Shown here in pieces: positions 11,601 through 20,831 of a stretch of DNA of 64,000 nucleotides. Where the stretch lies: NCBI GenBank assembly GCA_028826165.1, contig JAPDFW010000053.1, positions 334,501 to 398,500 on the forward strand, read 5' to 3'. The notes under the pieces were generated by a model, which saw nothing but the letters and a program-made list of their open reading frames with translations, had not been told where the DNA came from and made no database searches. The stretch comes from Anaeramoeba ignava. Its lineage: Eukaryota; Metamonada; Anaeramoebidae. A program made the position numbers and the translations under genes. The stretch's first letter is position 1. The number at the start of each line of letters is the position of its first letter.

Positions 11601-14587
11601 TTATTGAAGTTGTTGAATTAATTCCTGAATAATCATTAAATGAACAATTTGAATCAGCTGATGAATAAATTGAAATTTGATAATTTTCTCCTCCAATTAA
11701 TCCTGAAATTGAATAATTTGTTTTTGAAGGTAATAAACAAACTGAAGTTGAATTATAAGTTAATGAATATGCTTCTAATCCTGTTGATAAAGTTAATGGA
11801 TCCCAAGTACAATTAAATCCACAAATTGTTGGAATACAATTAAATGAAGTAATATTTCCTAATTTAGCTTTTATTGAAACTGTTTCACTAATTAATCCTA
11901 AATATTGATTTTCACAACTTGAATCAGTACATCCTCTTACTGAAACTTGATATTGAACATTTCCTGATAATCCACTTATTGTTCCAATTACTTCATTTCC
12001 ACTTAAGTTAATTGATGTGAAATCTTTCCAGTTAACTCCATTATTATCTGAATATATATATTTACTTGCTTGTTCTAATTTTGTAAAATTCAATTCAACT
12101 TCTTCTATTTTGGGAAATTGATCCATAAATTGTTGGAGCAGGTAATTTATCAGTTGTAATTGAGGTTGTTGAATTAATTCCTGAATAATCACTAAATGAA
12201 CAATTTGAATCAGCTGATGAATAAATTGAAATTTGATAATTTTCTCCTCCAATTAATCCTGAAATTGAATAATTTGTTTTTGAAGGTAATAAACAAATTG
12301 AAGTTGAATTATAATTTAATGAATATGCTTCTAATCCTGTTGATAAAGTTAATGGATCCCAAGTACAATTAAATCCACAAATTGTTGGAATACAATCAAA
12401 TGAAGTAATATTTCCTAATTTAGCTTTTATTGAAACTGTTTCACTAATTAATCCTAAATATTGATTTTCACAACTTGAATCAAAGCAAGCTCTTACTGAA
12501 ACTTGATATTGAACATTTCCTGATAATCCACTTATTGTTCCAATTACTTCATTTCCAATTAAGTTAATTGATGTGAAATCTTTCCAGTTAACTCCATTAT
12601 TATCTGAATATATATATTTATTTGCTTGTGCTAATTTTGTAAAATTCAATTCAACTTCTTCTATTTTGGGAATTGATCCATAAATTGTTGGAGCAGGTAA
12701 TTTATCAGTTGTAATTGAAGTTGCCACGCTATACACACAGACATTATCTGAATCGCATACTGAAACAGAAACTTGGTATTCTTGGTTTGGAAATTGAGCT
12801 GTAAATTCGACATTTGTCGATAATGGATGAGTATTACCAGAATCATCCTGAGAACTTGTATCGTAACTAAAATTATAATAGTTTGGAGATTGAGAACATC
12901 CAGGATCATTCCAAGAACACGAAACATTGAAAACATTTGAAACAGAGCAATGAAGAGATGAAACGGGACCAAAAAGTGTTGTGATAGCTGAATGTGCGGC
13001 TTCTCCTTGATCATCACCTTCGCACAAAGGGGTTCTACATGACCACATGGAAACCTGATAAAAAGCTTTGCAAACAAGATTATCCAAAGTATCGAAATTT
13101 GAAGAATTACTCACTGTAACATTTGTTGGCGTATCGGATACCTTGAAATAGGAAATAACATAATGATCAAGATGAGGAATTTCGTTGTCCATTTTGACAT
13201 TGGGAGGATCAAAGGAAACATCTATAGAATCATTTGTTGGATTTGTTAAATTGAAATTTTTCACTGAATCAATTCTTGTTGTTAAATTGAAAATTTGTGA
13301 TTGGTTCCCGCATGTTTGTGTCAAAGGATCGCAAGCTCTAATTGAAATGGAATAAAAATCATTTCCTGTTATATTCACATAAAGAGAAGAGTTGAAGATT
13401 TGGTTAAAAACATTGCCATCGAAAATTGGAGATTGAATTGAAATGAAGTCAACTCCGTAGTTGATTTGGTAATCAAGAGATGTAGGAAATTCAACTTGCT
13501 CCCAAAAACACTGGAAGGATGAGAACAAAGAAGTACAATTAATAAGAGTAACTGGTGATGGAACAAGAGTAGAAAGAAAAACAAATGCTTCATTTGAACC
13601 AGGAGCTCCTGAAATAATAGTGCTTTGGTCTTCTGAAATGGAAATGCTTGAACCAAAACTGGGAGGTGATTCTGATAGTGTTTTTTCAAGATCCCAGTCA
13701 TTTACATTAAATCGATAAACAAACACTTCAGATGATCCATTCGTTCCAATTACCGTTACATTGCTTGAAATCGCAACAGTTGTTCCGAATTGATCACCAG
13801 ATCCAGTCAATTGTTTTTGAATACTCCAACCAACTAAATCAACGTAATTATAAATATAAACAGTGTTTTCTCCTGGTGCCCCCACAACAATATTTTCTGA
13901 AACTGCCACACTTGATCCATAACCCGTAGTTGATTCTTGGAGATTTTGTTCCAAAGTCCAAGAGCCTGCATTAAACCGATAAACAAAGATTTGACCTTGA
14001 GCTTTTGCAGAAATAGCAATCAAATCCTTAGAAATGGAAACACATGATCCAAAAGAAGAAGAAGGTGGGCCAATTAAAGCTGGAAGAGCATCCCATCCTG
14101 ATCCATTAAAATGAAAAACAAGAGCTCGATTTGTAATATCAGAACCAATAACCGTGAAATTATCCGAAATTGAAACACTCACTCCAAAATTGGGAGGTCC
14201 ACCAAATTGTTGATTAAGATCCCAATAAGATCCATTGAATTTGAAAACAAATGATTGATTCGATATAGGTGCGCCAATAACAATGAAATTTCCCGAAATT
14301 GAAACACTTGATCCAAAACCTTGTGGCCCAGTCAAAGCTTGAAGGAAAACAAAGTTTGTTCCATTGTTTTCAAAAATCCCAACTGTATTTTCTACAGGAT
14401 CTCCAATAACACAAAAGTTTTCACTAGTTGAAACACTTGAGGCAAAAATACCTGCTGTGGCTTCTGGAGTTAATGTATCAGTTAATCTCCATGTTATTGT
14501 TGGACTTAATGTAAAAATAGTTGAAGTTGAAAAAATTTGATTGATTAAAACAAAAAAAGCAATAAGAAGAAAGACTTTTTTTTGCAT
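8635..14587 (-). CDS. Type I surface protein: FG-GAP + fibronectin III repeats
   Basis: An intronless reading frame that needs one frame correction. It opens with a signal peptide (MQKKVFLLIAFFVLINQIFS), then has about 300 residues of FG-GAP blades (FGSSVSISGNFIVIGAP and similar, as in integrin alpha propellers). Next come several diverged fibronectin III domains rich in cysteine and N-glycosylation sites, then seven near-identical double fibronectin III modules. It ends with a transmembrane helix (TAIIVGIIVPILAISTFIVL) and a short basic/acidic tail (RRSQKSKRNSRKNDDDYE). This is the architecture of a cell-surface adhesion or recognition protein. The frame breaks at about 12110-12115: this repeat reads tttgggaaattg, whereas the others read either tttggaaattg (SISK) or tttgggaattg (SIPK). 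One base removed gives roughly 1983 residues. As drawn, the break leaves an 830-residue secreted part and a 1205-codon downstream frame. No TCATTTTTTT tract was seen upstream. Confidence 0.85.
8850..12700 (-). repeat. Seven-copy 552-555 bp tandem repeat (double FnIII module)
   Basis: Taking ttgatccata as a landmark, copies lie at 9351, 9903, 10455, 11010, 11565, 12118 and 12673: spacings 552, 552, 555, 555, 553 and 555. Each unit encodes about 184 residues, one domain beginning APTIYGSISKIEEVELNFTK and a second beginning KLGNITSFNCIP. The copies differ by a few bases and by three alternative linkers (TDKLP, TILE, VPNLE), and variant positions are mixed between copies as if by gene conversion. 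The single odd spacing of 553 marks the frame break. Confidence 0.9.
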
Positions 14588-15122
14588 TTTTTTTTTGACT
14601 ATTGAAGTTAAACAAAAACAAAATTTTTAATTAAAATTTTAAAAAAGAAAGTTTATTTTTTTTTCTTACTTTTTTTTTAAAGAGAGGGGATAAATTTGAA
14701 TAAAAAAAAAATAATGAAATTAAAAAATGAAATTAAAAAATGAAATTAAAAATTCTTGTTTAATTTATTTTGTTTTTAAGTTTGTGATCAAAAAAAAAAA
14801 AAAAAGAAAAAAAAAAATTTTTGATAAAAGAGAATTTACCCCCAAACCTTTCTTTTTATTTTAAATTGTTTTTAAATTGTTTTTAAAATAATTTATTTTC
14901 AAAGTTTCTTTTATTTGCTTTTTTTGTTTTTGTTTTCTTTTAAGGATTATTTCTCAACTCAAATTTCTCAAATCAAATTAACTTGAATTTCTTCTTTTAA
15001 TTTTAATTTTAATTTTAATTTTTATTTTAATTTTAATTTTAATTTTAATTTTAATTTTAATTTTAATTTTGATTTTAATTTTGATTTTAATTTTAATTTT
15101 AATTTTAATTTTGATTTTAATT
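14588..15122. other. Intergenic, AT-rich, with TTTTAA hexamer tract
   Basis: There is no gene-like frame here. Bases 14588-14990 are unstructured A/T runs that should hold the promoter of the surface-protein gene, although I find no TCATTTTTTT tract. From about 14996 a (TTTTAA)n tract with occasional TTTTGA units runs up to the stop of the next gene. Confidence 0.7.
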
Positions 15123-16916
15123 TTAATTTTTAAATTTGTTAATTAATAAATCAAATAAATTTGGATTTGTTTCATTTAATTGAAAATAATCAATTCCAAA
15201 TTTAATTTCATTAATAATTTCTTGTGTAATTTGAATTTTATTTTTAATTTGATTTGAATAAATCCAATATTCAAATATTTGAAATGATTTATTACTTAAT
15301 TCACTATAATCTGTAACTTTATTAGAAGTATCATCAGTTACAGATAAAAACATTCCTCGATATAATTCACTTCTCATTATTAATATTAATTTTGGAAATT
15401 TATATTGTTTTTCTTTTCTTTCAATTATAAAATCTTTTTCATTTTCATTTTCATTTAAATAAATTCTTTTCATTGTTTCTTCAATTTTTTCATTTGAATT
15501 TATAATTTCTTTAATTTCAGAATATAATTTTGGATTTATTATTCTGTTTGAATAAATCATTTCAAATATTTGATTTGATTCTTTAATTGATTTTTTTGAA
15601 ATAATTTCTTTAAGTTTTTCAATATCATTTTGATTTTGATTTAATCTATATTTCAATATTAATTTATGAGCTTCAATTATTTCTCCATTTTCGATTTTAA
15701 ATGAAATATCACAAAATTCTTTTCTTCTAAATAGTTTTATCAAATCTTCTTCAAGATTGGAAAGAGAAGGAGAATAATAAAGAAATGAATTATTCCAATA
15801 TCCACAAGAAATATGATAATTAGAAATATTTTCATTAAATCTTAATTTAGGAAGTTCGATTTGAATTGGAATTCTTTGATTTTCTGTATCTCCAGTTCCT
15901 AATTGACCAAAATCATTATCTCCAAATCCAATTAGTTTTGGTTTGGATGTTAAAATCAAAGTATGAACAGTTCCAACAGAAAAATCAAGAATATTATCAT
16001 TTTCAAATAAAGATGATTTAATTTCAGTAAATTTGTCAGTATTTTCATCTTCATTTTGGCCAAGTCCATTTAATTGATAATCTCCACATGAATAAAATTT
16101 TCTTTTTGAATTTTCATTTTCATTTTCATTTTCAATCAACATTACTGAATGTTTATAACCACATTGAATATCAATTATTTTACCTTTTGGAATATTTTGG
16201 ATTTTGGTTAATTTTTGGATTTTTTCTTCTTTTCTTGATTCTCCTAATCCAAGTTGACTATAATAATTCCAACCGCATCCAAATAATTCTTGATTTGAAT
16301 TTAAAAGAAAAACGGAAGAAGAAGAATTTCCTGAAAATATTTTAGAAACATTTTTCATCATTAAAATTGGTTTTTCTGTTTGTTTAAGTGTTTCAGAATC
16401 TAAACCAAGTTGGCCATATTGATTTGAACCAATTCCATAAACATTTTGATTTGAAGTTAGTAAGTAAAATGAACGAGCTCCAGAAACAATATCTTGAATT
16501 ACTCTATCTTTTGTATCTTCAATTAATGATGAAATATTGATGAATTCTTTTGGATTTTTTGGATTAATATCTCTTCCTTTGGCAAATACATTTCCTTCTA
16601 TTGTTAAAATAGCTTTATTATCAAAATTACTTGTTACTTTTTGAATATTTTCAATTTGGATTTTTTTAGGATTTTGATTTGAATGTTTTAGATATTCTAT
16701 TGCTTTTCCATTTTCAAAAAGGAAAATTGTTGATAAATAACTTGAAGCAATTTGTTTAATTTGTTTTTCATTTTCATTTTCATTTTCATTTTCATTTTTA
16801 TTTTCATTTCTATTTTCATTTTCAAATTTAAGTTGAATTGGTTTTGTTATTTTATATGGTTCATTTTTAAAACAGAAACCAAGATTATTTTCACCAAAAT
16901 ATAAAATTTCATTCAT
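15123..16916 (-). CDS. RCC1-repeat / tandem BTB protein, copy 1
   Basis: Intronless, 597 residues, starting MNEILYFGENNLGF. Residues 1-370 form an RCC1 propeller with typical GxGxxxxGQLG blades (GIGSNQYGQLGLDSE, GCGWNYYSQLGLGESR, GFGDNDFGQLGTGDTE). From about residue 390 come two BTB/POZ-like halves. LFRRKEFCDISFK...AHKLILKYR has the D-x-HK-x-L core of one, and KFPKLILIMRSELYRGMF followed by NKSFQIFEYWIYSNQI forms the other. RCC1-BTB proteins usually act as adaptors, often for Cullin-3 ubiquitin ligases. Here the role and target are unknown. A (Asn-Glu)n linker near residue 40 comes from a GAAAAT microsatellite and differs in length among the copies. The four copies lie on the same strand, with the surface-protein gene between this copy and the decayed one, and are clear products of local duplication. 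Confidence 0.88.
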   Translation of the reverse strand: MNEILYFGENNLGFCFKNEPYKITKPIQLKFENENRNENKNENENENENEKQIKQIASSYLSTIFLFENGKAIEYLKHSNQNPKKIQIENIQKVTSNFDNKAILTIEGNVFAKGRDINPKNPKEFINISSLIEDTKDRVIQDIVSGARSFYLLTSNQNVYGIGSNQYGQLGLDSETLKQTEKPILMMKNVSKIFSGNSSSSVFLLNSNQELFGCGWNYYSQLGLGESRKEEKIQKLTKIQNIPKGKIIDIQCGYKHSVMLIENENENENSKRKFYSCGDYQLNGLGQNEDENTDKFTEIKSSLFENDNILDFSVGTVHTLILTSKPKLIGFGDNDFGQLGTGDTENQRIPIQIELPKLRFNENISNYHISCGYWNNSFLYYSPSLSNLEEDLIKLFRRKEFCDISFKIENGEIIEAHKLILKYRLNQNQNDIEKLKEIISKKSIKESNQIFEMIYSNRIINPKLYSEIKEIINSNEKIEETMKRIYLNENENEKDFIIERKEKQYKFPKLILIMRSELYRGMFLSVTDDTSNKVTDYSELSNKSFQIFEYWIYSNQIKNKIQITQEIINEIKFGIDYFQLNETNPNLFDLLINKFKN

Positions 16917-16920
16917 TTTT

Positions 16921-16951
16921 GAAAAGAAAAAAATGAAAAAAATGAAAAATG
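16921..16951 (-). promoter_or_regulatory. Putative initiator-like TCATTTTTTT tract
   Basis: The minus strand reads TTCATTTTTCATTTTTTTCATTTTTTTCTTTTC directly before the ATG at 16916, three TCATTTTT copies within about 30 bases. Longer pieces are not written out; the key residues are the TCA trinucleotides. Confidence 0.45.
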
Positions 16952-16954
16952 AAT

Positions 16955-17110
16955 TTTAATTTTAATTTTAATTTTAATTTTGATTTTGATTTTAATTTTA
17001 ATTTTAATTTTAATTTTAATTTTAATTTTAATTTTTAATTTTAATTTTAATTTTAATTTTGATTTTAATTTTAATTTTTAATTTTAATTTTGATTTTAAT
17101 TTTAATTTTT
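16955..17110. repeat. TTTTAA hexamer tract between RCC1-BTB copies
   Basis: The short gap between copies 1 and 2 is almost entirely (TTTTAA)n with a few TTTTGA units. The same tract lies downstream of copy 1 (15000-15130) and, shorter, downstream of copy 3 (18915-18955), so it marks the duplication boundaries. Confidence 0.85.
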
Positions 17111-18877
17111 AAATTTGTTAATTAATAAATCAAATAAATTTGGATTTGTTTCATTTAATTGAAAATAATCAATTCCTGTTTTAATTTCATCAATAATTTG
17201 TTGTGTAATTTTAATTCCATTTTTAATTTGATTTGAATAAATCCAATATTCAAATATTTGAAATGATTTATTACTTAATTCACTATAATCTGTAACTTTA
17301 TTAGATTTATCTTCTGTTACAGATAAAAACATTCCTCGATATAATTCACTTCTCATTATTAATATTAATTTGGGAAATTTATATTGTTTTTCTTTTCTTT
17401 CAATAATAAAATCTTTTTCATTTTCATTTTCATTTAAATAAATTCTTTTCATTGTTTCTTCTATTTTTTCATTTGAATTTATAATTTCTTTAATTTCAGA
17501 ATATAATTTTGGATTTATTTTAGAATTATTTGAATAAATCATTTCAAATATTTGATTTGATTCTTTAATTGATTTTTTTGAAATAATTTCTTTAAGTTTT
17601 TCAATTTGATTTTGATTTTGATTTAATCTATATTTCAATATTAATTTATGAGCTTCAATTATTTCTCCATTTTCGGTTTTAAATGAAATATTACAAAATT
17701 CTTTTCTTCGAAATAGTTTTATCAAATCTTCTTCAAGATTGGAAAGAGAAGGAGAATAATAAAGAAATGAATTATTCCAATATCCACAAGAAATATGATA
17801 ATTAGAAATATTTTCATTAAATCTTAATTCAGGAAGTTCAATTTGAATTGGAATTCTTTGATTTTTTGTATTTCCAGTTCCTAATTCACCATAATAATTA
17901 TCTCCAAATACTATTAATTTTGAATTGGATGTTAAAATCAAAGTATGAACATTTCCAACAGAAAAATCAATAATATCATCATCATTTTCAAATAAAGATG
18001 ATTTGATTTCAGTAAATTCATAAGTATTTTCATTTTCATTTTGGCCAAGTCCATTTAATTGATAATATCCACATGAATAAAATTTTCTTTTTGGATTTTC
18101 ATTTTGATTTTCATTTTCAATTAGCATTATTGTATGATAATTTCCACATTGAATATCAATTATTTTGCCTTTTGGAATATTTTGAATTTTGGTTAATTTT
18201 TGGATTTTTGCTTCTTTTCTTGATTCTCCTAATCCAAGTTGACTATAATAATTATATCCGCATCCAAATAATTCTTGATTTGAATTTAAAAGAAAAACGG
18301 AAGAAGAAGAATTTCCTGAAAATATTTTAGAAACATTTTTCATCATTAAAATTGGTTTTTCTGTTTTTGGAAGTGTTTCAGAATCAAAACCAAGTTGACC
18401 ATATTGATTTGAACCAATTCCATAAACATTTTGATTTGAAGTTAATAAGTAAATTGAATTAGATCCAGAAAAAATATCTTCAATTATTCTATCTTTTTTA
18501 TCTTTAATTAATGATGAAATGTTGATAAATTGATTTGGATTTTTTAGATTAATATCTTTTCCTTTGGCAAATACTTTTCCTTCTTTTGTTAAAATAGATT
18601 GATTATCAAAATTACTTGTTACTTTTTGAATATTTTCAATTTGGATTTTTTGAGGATTTTGATTTGAATCATTTTCTTTTAAATATTCTATTGCTTTTCC
18701 ATTTTTAAAAAGGAAAATTGTTGATAAATAACTTGAAGCAATTTGTTTAATTTGTTTTTCATTTTCATTTTCATTTTCATTTTCAAATTTAAGTTGAATT
18801 GGTTTTGTTATTCCATCTGGTTCATTTTTAAAACAGAAACCAAGATTATTTTCACCAAAATATAAAATTTCATTCAT
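17102..18877 (-). CDS. RCC1-repeat / tandem BTB protein, copy 2
   Basis: Intronless, 591 residues, and the closest relative of copy 1: it shares the start MNEILYFGENNLGF and most of the blades. The (Asn-Glu)n linker is shorter (NENENENEK). One RCC1 blade is eroded (VFGDNYYGELGTGN for GFGDNDFGQLGTGD), and the BTB part reads LFRRKEFCNISFK, with Asn where the other copies have Asp. EMIYSNNSKINPKLY carries an insertion shared with copy 3, which suggests conversion or an intermediate in the duplication series. Role as for copy 1, an adaptor of unknown target. The start is chosen at the first ATG after the TCATTTTTTT tract. Confidence 0.88.
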   Translation of the reverse strand: MNEILYFGENNLGFCFKNEPDGITKPIQLKFENENENENEKQIKQIASSYLSTIFLFKNGKAIEYLKENDSNQNPQKIQIENIQKVTSNFDNQSILTKEGKVFAKGKDINLKNPNQFINISSLIKDKKDRIIEDIFSGSNSIYLLTSNQNVYGIGSNQYGQLGFDSETLPKTEKPILMMKNVSKIFSGNSSSSVFLLNSNQELFGCGYNYYSQLGLGESRKEAKIQKLTKIQNIPKGKIIDIQCGNYHTIMLIENENQNENPKRKFYSCGYYQLNGLGQNENENTYEFTEIKSSLFENDDDIIDFSVGNVHTLILTSNSKLIVFGDNYYGELGTGNTKNQRIPIQIELPELRFNENISNYHISCGYWNNSFLYYSPSLSNLEEDLIKLFRRKEFCNISFKTENGEIIEAHKLILKYRLNQNQNQIEKLKEIISKKSIKESNQIFEMIYSNNSKINPKLYSEIKEIINSNEKIEETMKRIYLNENENEKDFIIERKEKQYKFPKLILIMRSELYRGMFLSVTEDKSNKVTDYSELSNKSFQIFEYWIYSNQIKNGIKITQQIIDEIKTGIDYFQLNETNPNLFDLLINKFKN

Positions 18878-18881
18878 TTTT

Positions 18882-18912
18882 GAAAAGAAAAAAATGAAAA
18901 AATGAAAAATGA
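18882..18912 (-). promoter_or_regulatory. Putative initiator-like TCATTTTTTT tract
   Basis: The same arrangement as before copy 1: three TCATTTTT copies on the minus strand within 35 bases of the ATG at 18877. Confidence 0.45.
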
Positions 18913-18968
18913 ATTTTTAATTTTAATTTTAATTTTAATTTTAATTTTAATTTTGATTATTAAATTTG

Positions 18969-20759
18969 TTAAATTAATAAATCAAATAAATTTGGATTTG
19001 TTTCATTTAATTGAAAATAATCAATTCCAATTTTAATTTCTTCAAGAATTTCTTGTGTAATTTGAATTTCATCTTTAATTTGATTTGAATAAATCCAATA
19101 TTCAAATAATTGAAATGATTTATTACTTAATTCACTATAATCTGTAACTTTATTTGATTTATCTTCTGTTACAGATAAAAACATTCCTCGATATAATTCA
19201 CTTCTCATTATTAATATTAATTTTGGAAATTTATATTGTTTTTCTTTTCTTTCAATAATAAAATCTTTTTCATTTTCATTTTCATTTAAATAAATTCTTT
19301 TCATTGTTTCATTTATTCGTTCTTCGTTTATAATTTCTTTAATTTCAGAATATAATTTTGGATTTATTTTAGAATTATTTGAATAAATCATTTCAAATAT
19401 TTGATTTGATTCTTTAATTGATTTTTTTGAAATAATTTCTTTAAATTTTTCAATTTGATTTTGATCTTTTAATCTATAATTCAATATTAATTTATGAGCT
19501 TCAATTATTTCTCCATTTTCTGTTTTAAATGAAATATCACAAAATTCTTTTCTTCGAAATAATTTTATCAAATCTTCTTCAAGATTGGGAAAAGAAGGAG
19601 GAGAATAATAAATAAATGAACTATTCAATCCACAAGAAAGATGATAATCGGAAATATTTTCATTAAATCTTAATTCAGGAAGTTCAATTTGAATAGGAAT
19701 TATTCCATTTTTCGTATTTAGATTTTTTATATGATCTGATTTATTTTCTCCAAAAAATATCAATTTTGCTTTGGAAGTTAAAATCAAAGTATGATACTTT
19801 CCAACAGAAAAATCAAGAATATTATCATCATTTTCAAATAAAGATGATTTGATTTCAGTAAATTCATAAGTATCTTCATCTTTGCCAAGTCCATTATATT
19901 GATAATCTCCACATGAATAAAGTTTTCTTTTTGGATTTTCATTTTGATTTTGATTTTCAATCAACATTATTGAATGAAAAAATCCACATTGAATATCAAT
20001 TATTTTGCCTTTTGGAATATTTTGGATTTTTGTTAATTTTTGGATTTTTCCTTCTTTTCTTCTTGATTCTCCTAATCCAAGTTGACCAAATTGATTATAT
20101 CCGCATCCAAATAATTCTTGATTTGAATTTAAAAGGATCATATTTTTTGCAAAACTTCCTGAAAATATTTTAGAAACATTTTCCATCATTAAAATTGGTT
20201 TTTCAGTTTCTTTAAGTGTTTCAGAATCAAAACCAAGTTGACCTAAATAGTTTTCCCCAATTCCATAAGCATTTTGATTTGAAGTTAATAAATAAATTGA
20301 AGTCATTCCGCAAGTAACATCTTGAATTATTCTATCATTTGTATCTTCAATTAATGATGAAATATTGATAAATTGATCTGAATTTTGCAAGTTTATACAA
20401 GTTCCTTTTGCAAATACATTTCCTTCATAAGTTAAAATAGCTTCATTTCGAGAACTGGAAGAAATTTTTTTGATTTGTTCAATTTGGATTTTTTTATAAT
20501 TATCTGTCAAAAAAGTTGAAGTATATCGAACTGCTTTTGAATTTTCAAAAAGGAAAATTGTTCTTGATTCGTTACAAGAAATGTATTTGATTTGTTTTTC
20601 ATTTTTGAATGGATATTTTTTTTCTTTTCTTTCTGTTCTTGGAAAATAATATGATCTTGGTTTATTCGGTTCGTTTAGAAAAGGAAAACGAAAAGAATTT
20701 TCACCAAAAAATATTACATCATTAAGTTGATTTTCTTTTGCAAATTGAATTTTTATCAT
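18969..20759 (-). CDS. RCC1-repeat / tandem BTB protein, copy 3
   Basis: Intronless, 596 residues, and the most diverged intact copy. It has an extra N-terminus (MIKIQFAKENQLNDVIFFGENS) and no (Asn-Glu)n linker. The last RCC1 blade is degenerate (FFGENKSDHIKNLNTKNG, without GQLG). The tandem BTB part is well kept: LFRRKEFCDISFK, AHKLILNYR, KFPKLILIMRSELYRGMF. The protein ends FDLLI where the paralogues continue NKFKN, because one extra T near 18970 creates an earlier stop. The loss of five residues at the tail is probably harmless. Role inferred as for the other copies. Confidence 0.87.
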   Translation of the reverse strand: MIKIQFAKENQLNDVIFFGENSFRFPFLNEPNKPRSYYFPRTERKEKKYPFKNEKQIKYISCNESRTIFLFENSKAVRYTSTFLTDNYKKIQIEQIKKISSSSRNEAILTYEGNVFAKGTCINLQNSDQFINISSLIEDTNDRIIQDVTCGMTSIYLLTSNQNAYGIGENYLGQLGFDSETLKETEKPILMMENVSKIFSGSFAKNMILLNSNQELFGCGYNQFGQLGLGESRRKEGKIQKLTKIQNIPKGKIIDIQCGFFHSIMLIENQNQNENPKRKLYSCGDYQYNGLGKDEDTYEFTEIKSSLFENDDNILDFSVGKYHTLILTSKAKLIFFGENKSDHIKNLNTKNGIIPIQIELPELRFNENISDYHLSCGLNSSFIYYSPPSFPNLEEDLIKLFRRKEFCDISFKTENGEIIEAHKLILNYRLKDQNQIEKFKEIISKKSIKESNQIFEMIYSNNSKINPKLYSEIKEIINEERINETMKRIYLNENENEKDFIIERKEKQYKFPKLILIMRSELYRGMFLSVTEDKSNKVTDYSELSNKSFQLFEYWIYSNQIKDEIQITQEILEEIKIGIDYFQLNETNPNLFDLLI

Positions 20760-20786
20760 GAAAAGAAAAAAAATGAAAAAGAAAAA
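20760..20786 (-). promoter_or_regulatory. Putative initiator-like TCATTTTTTT tract
   Basis: The minus strand reads TTTTTCATTTTTTTTCTTTTC ending at the ATG at 20759, so transcription from TCA would give a very short leader. Confidence 0.4.
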
Positions 20787-20831
20787 TTTTTTAATTTTAA
20801 AAAAATTAAAGTTAAAGTTAAAGTGTTAATC

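Noticed and set aside
12661-14019. Extra frames on both strands inside the surface-protein gene
   Set aside because: They overlap the signal-peptide/FG-GAP/FnIII frame, which has clear domain content, and show none themselves.
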